Of a stretch of 14,720 nt of DNA, positions 1-7,788 are shown in pieces. Numbering within the stretch: position 1 is the first letter of the stretch; every line of letters starts with the position of its first letter. The stretch is from Cruorifilaria tuberocauda (Eukaryota; Nematoda; Chromadorea; Rhabditida; Onchocercidae): assembly GCA_013365365.1 (NCBI GenBank), contig JABVXU010000929.1, positions 1 to 14,720 of the forward strand, written 5' to 3'. The notes below the pieces were generated by a model. It saw only the letters and a list, made by a program, of their open reading frames with translations, was not told where the DNA came from and did not search any database. A program made the position numbers and the translations under genes.

Positions 1-808
1 TTTGAAATAACTTCACTCTTATCTTATAATTGACAAATAAAATTTCCATATAATTAGTTGGAAAAAGTTTAGAAAAAAATTTTCTCAGCGTGCTGGACAG
101 ATATCTCAGCAAATAAATCACTGATATATTTCATCCACAGCTGCTACATTGCAGTAATAAATCTTTCGATGATGATATTTGGTATTAATAATAAGAACCA
201 AATCTCTACAGTAGCTGATTATTTTGATTTTTAACTTTTTCATCACTCACCATGCTTACCTGTAGATTAAAAACAAATAGAATAAATTGAATAAATAAAT
301 CATGCTCTGCTAAAATTAGTGTAATTCAATATAGAGATGTTTTGAACTGTTTGAAAAGCCAATGATAAAAGTTAAGCAATGAAATTCAGGAATAAATCTT
401 TATATCTAAGAAGCGCATTTCCTTTTCATAGTCCTTCACAAGTTGTGCAAATTTTCTCTAGATTCTCTAATTTATTCGCTCTACAAATGAAACTTCTATA
501 ATTTCTATGGCAACATGTCTATCCTGCTCAGTTGATGACCCGGAAAACCTGATTTGAATAGCACTCCTTCACTTACACCGGCAGATAATCAATTCATCCA
601 CTTCTATAAGGATTTCTGTACTTCACTGCTACATCAATGCATGCAAGCTTTCTTTTTTTCTAGTTATTAATGTTAACGTTCAACTAAATGAAGATTCCGT
701 TTTTTTTGCATATAGCTTTGCTTATTTTCAGCAGTTCATCAATAATGGTTCTGATAACACTTTTATTTTTATTCTCTTTAACTCATTAAAAAAATGAATA
801 AGTAAAAA
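1..808. other. 3' flank of hlh-1, no confident gene
   Basis: I see no long open frame here. On the minus strand a good acceptor (TTTTTAATCTACAG, its AG at 260-261) is followed by an 18-codon phase-0 frame, 206-259, reading VSMVSDEKVKNQNNQLL then stop. It could be joined to the GTTAGT donor inside the last recognised hlh-1 exon, with an intron of about 560 bases. A second short minus-strand frame near 500-585 contains LSRIDMLP, faintly like the LSRIVASIP tail of C. elegans HLH-1, but it has no convincing splice acceptor. Both are speculative. The rest is AT-rich non-coding sequence. Confidence 0.4.
762..773 (-). terminator. Tandem polyadenylation signal after hlh-1 stop
   Basis: On the minus strand two AATAAA hexamers lie end to end at 768-773 and 762-767. 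They begin 36 bases after the in-frame TAA that closes the last recognised hlh-1 exon. A short 3' UTR with a canonical hexamer is normal for nematode mRNAs, so this favours the stop at 809 as a real transcript end. The sequence is AT-rich, so chance occurrence is possible. Confidence 0.45.
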
Positions 809-2831
809 TTAAAAATAACTAACGACATAATCCTGTCCAGTGTTATCCGGTAAATGAATTCCTTGATTGGCGGCCATAATTTTTGTCATTTTTCCCTGAC
901 TTTGTAGCATATTTTCCAGTTTTGTAATATATTCAATTGCGCTTCTCAAAATTTCCACCTAAAGTTCTAGAATTTCTTCTTGATTCAACGATTTTTTGCA
1001 ATCTTATTCGAAAAGTTAAGAAAATATGTAAAACTCATTAAGTTAATTTTGAAAGTCATTATTTTAAAAAGTTTTATATTAGGGAGAGAAAAGGAAAAAA
1101 ACCTTCGGTAATCTCTGATTCGGATTAGGACATGTCCTTTGTTTAACTACTTCAAATGCCTCGTTTACTTTGCGCAATCGTCGCCTTTCACGCATTGTTG
1201 CTGCTTTCCTTCTGTCCACTACAACTTTTATTAGCAATATAATTTTAATAGTTGTTTGTCCTTAAGGAAGTAAGCAAATAAATTTATTAATACGATATTA
1301 ACGGGAAACAGTTGGTAAAATTAAATAATAATAAGCACATAAATGCTGTTTTACAGGATCTTGATTTTTATTGAAGATGGCTAAATAATGTTTCGAATGA
1401 TTTCAAAAAACTTACGTCTTCGCGGTACCTGTGTAGATTCAGCATGTTGCTGCACAGCGCTCGAAGTATTAGCAACATCTGCACTCGTCTGAATTAATTC
1501 TGCATGCGCTTCTGGAATATCGCTGGTTGAACCACTTGCTGCCGAAATCAGTTCTACTGCTAAAAAATTTTTAAATTCTGTTTATTTTCTTGTCTATAAA
1601 TTTTAACACTAAAAAGCCAGCATTGTCGTACTGCAAGCTCAAATTTTCTTACCAATAATACATTAGAATGAATATGCAGAAGATAAATGCCAGAATGAAA
1701 AAAAAATCATAAAATAAAGCATATTAATAAGGTATTTCAACTGCATGCCACGAAAGAAAAGCAGAAAGGAATAATGAGAAATACTAATACCGATATTACA
1801 ATTTACATTATTACTGTATGATTATGGTGACATAGCACAAATGCTTTAGAAATAACAATTCAATTTTCTTTTGGAATTTATAAAATATTTTTGTAAAATT
1901 CCTATAATAAGAATTATTTTATTGAAAAGTATTTGTGATTGATTTTCAGTGTTAAATTAGACTTCGTTTGAACACTTGCTTAATGGAATTAGAAAGATTA
2001 AAGAATGATAAACAACGTTCTGTGAAAAAAACTAACTAATGTACACATTCTATATTTTTCATAAACACTTCAAATTCCAAATGCCAACAAAGATATAAAT
2101 GTGTTTGCATTTGACCAAATGTATTTGACTTTTTTAACAATCAACTTTAGTTTTTGAAAGTGACTACTCTTAGGAGTTTTTTTAGAATATCAGTTTGTAA
2201 AAGGAAGTCAAAAAAAATGAACCGTGTTCTTTAACATCCTGTTCCTGTTTAATATCTTTTGCAATTCCAGGATCAGATCGAACTGATTTCGGGAAGTCAG
2301 CACTGCTCCGATTTGTCGAAAACGGTGTTAAATCTGTAGTATAGAAGGATGTGGATCCGCTGGTGGGGCCATAAGATGGATAGTAAGAAGGATATCTGCA
2401 AAGTAAGAAGTGAAATGATATAAGAAAATATTATGAAGGAAAATTTTCACAAATCAATGGTGATAAAACAATATTGTTGCAATGATATATTCAAGCTCTT
2501 CAACCAACTTGACGAATCCAATTTACATATCTTGGTCAAATCATATAATTAAATGGAAAGACTTCTCAATCATGTAAAGCGATAAAGAATTTGATGTGAT
2601 TGTGGTCATGATGCTATTGTATTCGCTGAAAATTTAAAATATTTCCAGTTGAATATAGGATTACCTGTAGGGATCATAGGTAGAAAGGGCATGTGCGGAT
2701 GAATATTCTCCGAGTGGTGCTGCTTGTGGTGCGAAAGGTGTTAAAGTTGTAATATCCGGCGCTGATGTTATTCTTGTTTGTGGTTGTGTGTAGCCGTACA
2801 ATGGATCGTATTGACACCCTTCTGGGTTCAT
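809..2831 (-). CDS. hlh-1: Myogenic bHLH transcription factor HLH-1 (MyoD family), 5 exons
   Basis: Nuclear E-box-binding activator that specifies body-wall muscle in C. elegans. Exons run 2831-2665, 2395-2223, 1559-1416, 1218-1103 and 958-809; phases join without conflict to 249 residues. Exon 1 carries [11 protein letters not shown], matching the HLH-1 N-terminus. Exon 2 has the Tyr/Ser/Pro-rich stretch and an IKQE motif. The basic region is about 164-178 ([15 protein letters not shown]), with the Ala-Thr pair and junction Lys of the myogenic code. Helix 1 and loop end at NPNQRLPK (193-200), and helix 2 starts at [10 protein letters not shown] (201-210). An intron splits loop from helix 2 exactly. 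[11 protein letters not shown] follows as in HLH-1. Weak points: the exon 2 donor is GTTCAT, and the exon 4 acceptor could be TTGTAG or the AG six bases earlier (both in frame). The C-terminal tail of the longer C. elegans protein (324 residues from memory) is missing: the frame stops after DYVVSYF, or splices at GTTAGT after DYV (exon end 824). Family assignment is very secure; the 3' end is not. Confidence 0.93.
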
Positions 2832-2837
2832 CTGTAA
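2832..2837 (-). promoter_or_regulatory. Splice or spliced-leader acceptor directly before the hlh-1 ATG
   Basis: TTACAG abuts the start codon of hlh-1 on the minus strand. An acceptor touching the ATG means the mRNA leader is added by splicing, either from an upstream leader exon (see the donor at 3791) or by spliced-leader trans-splicing, which is common in nematodes. It supports this ATG as the start. Confidence 0.5.
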
Positions 2838-3111
2838 TCATAATAAATTGTTTAATCCATATTTTTAAATTTATATATGATACCCTGATACTGGATTTAT
2901 TACTCAGACACTTATCGGAAAGCTCTTTCTGAATAATCCCGTCTTTTATCCCGATAATTTCAAATTGATACTTCCAATTCAATATCGAAAAAGCAGCTTG
3001 TCTTTTCAATTGAGTTGCCCTGTAATATGTGACTCAACAAGTCGTAATTAAGACATTTTTATAGATATTTTAGTGTTAGTATTTTACAAAATTAATAAGA
3101 AAGATACTTCG

Positions 3112-3161
3112 AATCATCCTACAAAAAATATTTTTTTTGTAAAACCGACTTTTGAAAATAA
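3112..3161 (+). repeat. 50-base direct repeat, copy 1
   Basis: This segment runs from AATCATCCTACAAAA through a T-run and GTAAAACCGACTTTTG to GAAAATAA. It recurs at 4261-4312 in the same orientation with only a few substitutions and a two-base difference in the T-run. The core ACAAAAAATATTTTTTTTGT is nearly palindromic and could fold. It lies in the upstream region of hlh-1 and matches no gene feature. Confidence 0.85.
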
Positions 3162-3418
3162 ATAGTTGTGAAACTAACCAAAAAGCGGAAAATCGCTCAA
3201 CATGGATATTTTCTGGAAGCGATTTCAATCTTCTTATTCAAAGGAGGTCTCGTTTGAAAATTTCAACTTATTCATTTCCAATGGATAGTTAATTACTCAG
3301 AGTGGTATACGTAGTAGTTTGAGTTGTAGCAATTGAAGCTACTCATCAAGGTATGCTAAAGGGATGCCGAATGTTTCATTCAAGAACTGCATTGACAGCT
3401 AGGCTTAAACTAACTGAA

Positions 3419-3778
3419 CTAGACTAAAACTAAATTGAAACTGAAACTTATGAACCAGTTGGCGCGCCATCTGTGGTGGCAACAGGTGGGGACAGCTGTA
3501 CCACCACGTTGAAACTCTAACTCTTCGGCCGAAGTTAGCACATATGTTCCATGGTCAATTGTTGCCGAATTGTGCTTAAAGGCCAACTGTTGTGGCTCTA
3601 GTGGCGGTGATGGCGATGATGGTGGTGATGGCGTTGGCGGTAGCGGTTGGTTGGTGCTGACGTGTATGTATGTGTTAAGCTTTAGTATAAAATAAAATAG
3701 CTGCATTAGAGTTAGTAACAAGATTATCTCACTCTTATCAATATCATCATCATCCTCTTCAACAGCATCTACATCCAT
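3419..3778 (-). CDS. Unrecognised open frame in GC-richer block upstream of hlh-1
   Basis: A 119-codon minus-strand frame starts MDVDAVEEDDDDIDKSE, an acidic run. A hydrophobic stretch follows (about 19-38), then a Pro/Ser-rich tract (about 44-61, QPLPPTPSPPSSPSPPLEP), and then a mixed segment including HGTYVLTSAEELEFQRGG. The DNA is clearly richer in G+C than its surroundings, which is typical of exons here. I recognise no domain. The Pro/Ser tract simply mirrors GGYGRT-type trinucleotide repetition, and the opposite strand also stays open with a Gly/Asp-rich frame. A good GTGAGA donor follows the acidic run, but no phase-matched acceptor was found. It could be an upstream or alternative hlh-1 exon, a separate small gene, or non-coding DNA inside a 5' UTR intron. 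Confidence 0.25.
   Translation of the reverse strand: MDVDAVEEDDDDIDKSEIILLLTLMQLFYFILKLNTYIHVSTNQPLPPTPSPPSSPSPPLEPQQLAFKHNSATIDHGTYVLTSAEELEFQRGGTAVPTCCHHRWRANWFISFSFNLVLV
3598..3660 (+). repeat. Low-complexity GGYGRT trinucleotide tract
   Basis: A run of imperfect GGT/GAT/GGC triplets (GGCGGTGATGGCGATGATGG and onward) stands out as G-rich in an AT-rich region. Read on the minus strand it gives Pro/Ser repeats; on the plus strand it gives Gly/Asp repeats. Such tracts are either coding low-complexity segments or diverged microsatellites. Confidence 0.7.
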
Positions 3779-3785
3779 TCAGGAG

Positions 3786-3836
3786 ACTTACCTTTCAAGC
3801 TTTTCCAACTATCTGGAGAAGCAAATGGCTATATAC
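3786..3836 (-). promoter_or_regulatory. Possible core promoter and leader-exon donor of hlh-1
   Basis: On the minus strand a TATA-like GTATATAG lies at about 3829-3836. Roughly 40 bases further on is a consensus 5' splice site, AAAG|GTAAGT, with the exon ending at 3792. A transcript starting 25-30 bases after the TATA would have a very short untranslated leader exon. That exon could splice over about 960 bases to the TTACAG acceptor touching the hlh-1 ATG. No transcript evidence is available to me. Confidence 0.35.
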
Positions 3837-4260
3837 TCCGTGAACAGGTTCACTTCACTCTCACGAACAATTGGCGTAAATTTCGAGGTGACGAATAAGA
3901 CAAGAAAGATGGTCTCGTTTCAACAGCTGCTACCTTCAGAAATAACAAAAACGTCCACTACCAACAACTGACTTTAGGCCAACTGTTCTTTCCTGAAGGA
4001 AAGCGAAGTATCCCAAGCTAATATCTGGCTAACTTCCCTTAGCTAACTACTGTACTCTGCCCCTCCCCTTTGGCAAAAACTTGTTAAAATGTCATTGGAA
4101 GAGAAATTAACATTCATTATGGATTATGTGAAATGAAGAGAAGTAGAGAAAGGTGGAGTTGCTCGAAAGTAAATTGTGCAATATCATAAGAGCTATATGG
4201 AGATCAGGAACAGATACCCTCCTAAAATATTCGACCTCCCTTTATTGTCCCATATCATCA

Positions 4261-4312
4261 AATCATCCTACAAAAGATATTTTTTTTTTGTAAGACCGAC
4301 TTCTGAAAATAA
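4261..4312 (+). repeat. 50-base direct repeat, copy 2
   Basis: This is the same unit as 3112-3161 in the same orientation: AATCATCCTACAAAAGATA, a T-run, GTAAGACCGACTTCTG, then GAAAATAA. The start-to-start spacing is 1149 bases. The two copies enclose the E-box cluster and GC-richer block. I saw no third copy or inverted copy in the window by eye. Confidence 0.85.
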
Positions 4313-5250
4313 TTTTACGACAAGAAGTACAGACGGAACAAAATTTATAGCTTTGAAAAGAAATAATTTCAAGTATTGATAAATTATTATCGCGTAAAGA
4401 ATCGTACGACCAGATATGTAAATACAAAACAGTGCTTACAGGTCATTTCCTGAATATGGATTGAAAAATTGCTAAACAGAGAAAAGAAGGAAAAGAAAAG
4501 GAAGAACAAGGAAAATTTTGAGACAATAATGTTACTTCTCTTATTTGTTTGATTTTTTGCGAACTTAACGCTTTGAAGAATTTATCACATGTTTATTTCT
4601 GAGGCCTCTTATCAGAAGGTTTCGTTCTGTTTTTCCCTGTCTGTTCTTTAGCTCTTTCTTATCTCTTTCCTAAATATCATTACCAATCATGAAAACCATT
4701 TTGAATCACAAACTAGAGATGGATAGCACAGATGAATAAAAGGTCTATTTAAAACCAAATTACCTTTATAGCGGATTTTTAATTTAGCGACTATCGCTTG
4801 TTACTTAGGCATGAGAAATACAATTTTTTGGAGGAGAAGTCATCTGCGTTCTGTTCGGAAATGAAGAATGTTATAAAATGCAATTTTTTAGCATTCTATT
4901 GAATTTCCACATTCACTTTCTTTCTTTCTTGATATCATTTAATCGACTAGTATTCATAGGTTTCGCATTCCTTCCCACCTTTTTTGCAGTGAAATCGTTG
5001 AAATTTCTCTAATTATTCTTTGTTCATTTCAAAAAGCTTTTCAAATTATGAACATAAATCATTGCATCAACAGGAAGCGAACTTAGCGCTAACAAAACTG
5101 AAGAACATCCAGCAGGTCAACTACCGGATATTTCTAGAAAATGCTGGCAGGTTGTGAGTGATATATGATAGTTCAGCTTCATTCATATTAATTAATGTCC
5201 CGACAGACTATTAGCATTAATAAGAGATTCTTTGTAATTAATCGTTTTTT
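4313..5250. other. AT-rich intergenic stretch
   Basis: Only short, stop-rich frames were seen. There is no splice-site arrangement that builds a plausible exon and no RNA gene that I can recognise. Confidence 0.6.
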
Positions 5251-5260
5251 CTTCACTTCA

Positions 5261-5495
5261 GAAAATGTTGTCTATTACATACTCTCGCTTATTTTGTTTA
5301 CATAAATTGCTATTATTGAATGATATTTTCCATATTCTTTCTCCCTTTTCCTTCTCCTTCTTCCTCTTTTTGTTCATTGTTTCTAGAACATTTCATTTTA
5401 AATCGAAATTTAAAGCGATAAAAATTTTTTGGAAGTATTTACTTATCTTTAAAGGCACAAAGATTGCTTCCCTTCTGAGAATTAATTTACCGTAG
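5261..5495 (+). CDS. Doubtful small hydrophobic open frame behind a strong acceptor
   Basis: A textbook nematode acceptor, TTTTTTCTTCACTTCAG (AG at 5260-5261), sits three bases before an ATG at 5265, the arrangement expected for spliced-leader addition. The following 76-codon frame is rich in Phe, Leu and Ile because the DNA is a pyrimidine-rich tract (FHILSPFSFSFFLFLFIV at about 22-39). That composition is what chance translation of T-rich DNA gives. No domain is recognised. The acceptor is the only reason to list it. Confidence 0.15.
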
Positions 5496-5787
5496 CTGTT
5501 TGAAAAGTGGAAAATTATTTGAAAAAAATTTTTGACATAGGTCATTCAAAATTTTGCAAAGTAGCTTCCCAAAATTTGACTTGATAATTAATTTTTAATT
5601 TATTCATTTCAAAGAGCAGTAGAAGCTGTTTTTGTCAACTTTCAAACTCCATATAAACATACACAAATTGACTGCTTGAGATCATCTTCGAGGATGATAA
5701 TGCTCGTTCCTTTTGACCTTTCTGGTTATTTTTCCACTACTTGATTGTTAGCAGTGAAGAAGTATAGATCCGATTAAGTATTACAAT

Positions 5788-5943
5788 TCATTTCTCAGCT
5801 TTACCCTGCCTGGTACAGGAATGAGGCTTTCCTTTCGGCATATTAGATATCACTAAAGATTCGTTGCTAGTCGCATTACGGTACATTAGCTGTTGAGCTT
5901 TTGCTTCTGCTTTGAGCGGCACTATTCTCTCTTCAGTTGATAT
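5788..5943 (-). CDS. Candidate orphan exon, unrecognised
   Basis: On the minus strand the frame is open for 51 codons to a TGA. It reads with ordinary coding-like composition (for example EERIVPLKAEAKAQQLMYRN, then NMPKGKPHSCTRQGKAEK). G+C is about 40-43% against much lower flanks. An AG lies at the upstream edge (GAGCTTAG, weak pyrimidine tract), and a possible donor GTAAAG occurs before the stop. There is no start ATG near the upstream edge, so it would have to be an internal or last exon. No family is recognised; it may be chance or a decayed gene. Confidence 0.2.
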   Translation of the reverse strand: MSTEERIVPLKAEAKAQQLMYRNATSNESLVISNMPKGKPHSCTRQGKAEK

Positions 5944-6092
5944 CTAAGCTCCATAATTTATTTGCAGTAATTGGTTTCAAGTGAAAATTTGTCCGTTCAG
6001 GGCTAACTGATTGGTATTAAAGTTATTTTTGAATCCTATAAGGTCATACTTCCTAGATTTCTATTATCAGGTTTCATTACATTTGAAATTTC

Positions 6093-6118
6093 GTTAGTTA
6101 TATCGAAATATAACTAAC
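6093..6118. repeat. Perfect 11-bp inverted repeat with CGAA loop
   Basis: GTTAGTTATAT (6093-6103), then CGAA, then ATATAACTAAC (6108-6118): a fully paired stem with a four-base loop. It lies in intergenic DNA with no adjacent confident gene. It could be a cruciform or hairpin, a remnant of a small mobile element, or chance in AT-rich DNA. Confidence 0.85.
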
Positions 6119-6617
6119 TGAATCATTTAATGCGAAGTAAAAAACAAATGTTCTAATAGGAGACGTAAATTTTCGCATGATATATATGAATATAGCATAT
6201 TTAATATAATCTCAGGATTTTCAATTTTGAATTTCTTTTGATTGATTTATCACTATTTGTAAATTAATATCGTTCAAAATATATATATTATCACTTGCTA
6301 TTTTGTTTTTGCTGAAAAATGAATTTGCAGAAAAATTGATTGACTGAATTCATATTCCCGGCGAGAAATTTTTAGAATTCAAATTCATTTATCCAGGTAA
6401 TCAACATACATAGAAGCGCCTTAAATGAAACCTCACTGGAACGTATTCGACGTATTTATAATTCATAATTTAAATAATTGTTAACTCTTCAAAAAATTTC
6501 TATCAAAACGCCAAAAATTGCATGTATTTTGAATAAGGAATGACGAACTACTGATATTACTGACACTTTATTTTCACTTTTCACTGATAAGATTTTAACT
6601 GAAATTTCATCTGTTCA

Positions 6618-6716
6618 ATGGCTGTTAGCGATGAGAATAATAGAAGTGCTGTTAGAAAGGAAATGAGAGTATCCGAAATCTTTTTTGCTGCAATAAGAGG
6701 AAAATGTGAGGATTGA
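6618..6716 (+). CDS. Candidate small first exon, unrecognised
   Basis: An ATG at 6618 opens a 32-codon frame of ordinary composition (MAVSDENNRSAVRKEMRVSE, then IFFAAIRGKCED). A GTGAGG donor at 6706 would end it after IRGK plus one base. A TTGATTGACAG acceptor (about 6811-6821) would continue it in phase with WIVQRKSSQITQLHRSFSN then stop at about 6880. That would give a tiny two-exon protein of about 49 residues. No homology is recognised, and the region also holds an open minus-strand frame (6652-6894), so at most one is likely real. Confidence 0.2.
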   Translation: MAVSDENNRSAVRKEMRVSEIFFAAIRGKCED

Positions 6717-6894
6717 AATTTCTCAGTGAAAAAAAGTGGGAAGTTATGGGAGCAACTGAAAATGTCATAAATTTAAGTGTGTCGCTTGGATTCACCGCTT
6801 CCTTATCAATTGATTGACAGGGATAGTTCAACGAAAATCCTCTCAAATCACCCAATTGCATCGATCTTTCTCTAATTGACCTGCGCTCTTTTTC
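6652..6894 (-). CDS. Candidate exon antisense to 6618-6716, unrecognised
   Basis: The minus-strand frame is open from 6894 to a TAA at 6652, 80 codons. The first ATG is at 6861. The upstream half looks coding-like (EKERRSIRERSMQLGDLRGF and NYPCQSIDKEAVNPSDTLKF) and has raised G+C. The downstream half is hydrophobic and less convincing. No domain, signal peptide or clear splice pair was identified. Confidence 0.2.
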   Translation of the reverse strand, partial: EKERRSIRERSMQLGDLRGFSLNYPCQSIDKEAVNPSDTLKFMTFSVAPITSHFFSLRNFNPHIFLLLQQKRFRILSFPF

Positions 6895-7302
6895 TCACTT
6901 ATCATTTATATCAGCTTATAAATTAGGGATTTTCAATAAAAAAAGATAGTTTAACTCTAGGTAAGCAGAAAGAACACATTTCATTTATTGAGAGATGGAA
7001 GAAATCCAAAACAGTATTTTTATTCCAGTTTTGACTTTTTTCGCTTTAAATTAATAAATTTAAAAAACGAAAAGAATTATCATCCGTTATTTTTGAAATT
7101 TAGCAAAAATAAAAGAGTCAATTTAAGAAAAAGTTCGGTGATGTTTCCAAAAGAAAAATAGAAAATCAAGTTATTCCTTCTGATTTGTAATTAGAACGAA
7201 TGATGGATATTTGAGTTCCGAAGTTTTGAACAGTTACAAACTAATTAGTTAATATAATTAAACAGCCTTTTTCAAATTTTCTGTTACACTTTATTGTTTT
7301 AG

Positions 7303-7532
7303 AAAAGGTGCAATTCAAATCCTTCAGCAAAAGTGATGATGTTGCTAATAACGATGTCGCTTTAATAATTTATTTAGAAAAACGTAAAAGAATGGCGCGA
7401 CTTTACTTAGGAAAGAACACAAGAAAGTCTCATCGAGAAAATGCTGCAGTGGGCAAAATTTGCCTCATTTCATTCGTTTTTCGAAGTTCCAAATGGGAGG
7501 CAGAAATTGAAGTACCTCTCGAAGCTCAGTAA
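7303..7532 (+). CDS. Candidate terminal exon, unrecognised
   Basis: A clean acceptor, TTATTGTTTTAG (AG at 7301-7302), is followed by an open frame of 75 codons to TAA at 7530-7532. The content is mixed and hydrophilic: KVQFKSFSKSDDVANNDV, then a basic stretch LEKRKRMARLYLGKNTRKSH, ending FRSSKWEAEIEVPLEAQ. G+C is higher than in the flanks. There is no ATG near the 5' edge, so it needs an upstream exon ending in phase 1; the 6618 candidate would create a stop at the junction and does not fit. No family is recognised. Confidence 0.3.
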
Positions 7533-7788
7533 AATATGACTTAAAACTTAATTAAGGACTAAAATCTGATTTGAAAGTTGATTAAAGAGATAGATGCAAA
7601 ACGATCATATAATGTACAATGATATTTTCGAGTATTTCTTACTAAAGGAGATAAAATAGGAACTTAAAAAATAAAAGTTTCATGAATGACGAAAAAAGAT
7701 TGGGAAAAAACTTCATCGCACGATTTTAATCAGTGTTATCGCCAGTCGCTATTATCAATATTGAAAAGCGATTTAGACTTATCACCTA

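Larger units (their letters stand above)
3456..3985. promoter_or_regulatory. E-box cluster upstream of hlh-1
   Basis: I count eleven CANNTG hexamers in about 530 bases: 3456 CAGTTG, 3468 CATCTG, 3483 CAGGTG, 3493 CAGCTG, 3541 CATATG, 3556 CAATTG, 3584 CAACTG, 3868 CAATTG, 3924 CAGCTG, 3965 CAACTG and 3980 CAACTG. At local base composition about two would be expected. CAGCTG and CAGGTG are the preferred core of MyoD-type factors. The cluster is 0.6-1.15 kb upstream of the hlh-1 ATG, so auto- or cross-regulation is the natural reading. MyoD-family autoregulation is established knowledge; its operation here is inference. Confidence 0.55.

Noticed and set aside
2674..3009. 111-codon minus-strand frame overlapping hlh-1 exon 1
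   Set aside because: It reads the exon in a different frame. The hlh-1 frame matches the known N-terminal motif and has a proper acceptor and donor, so this one is a shadow plus chance upstream sequence.
4176..4379. 67-codon plus-strand frame
   Set aside because: Its middle is the translated 50-base repeat (copy 2); no coding context.
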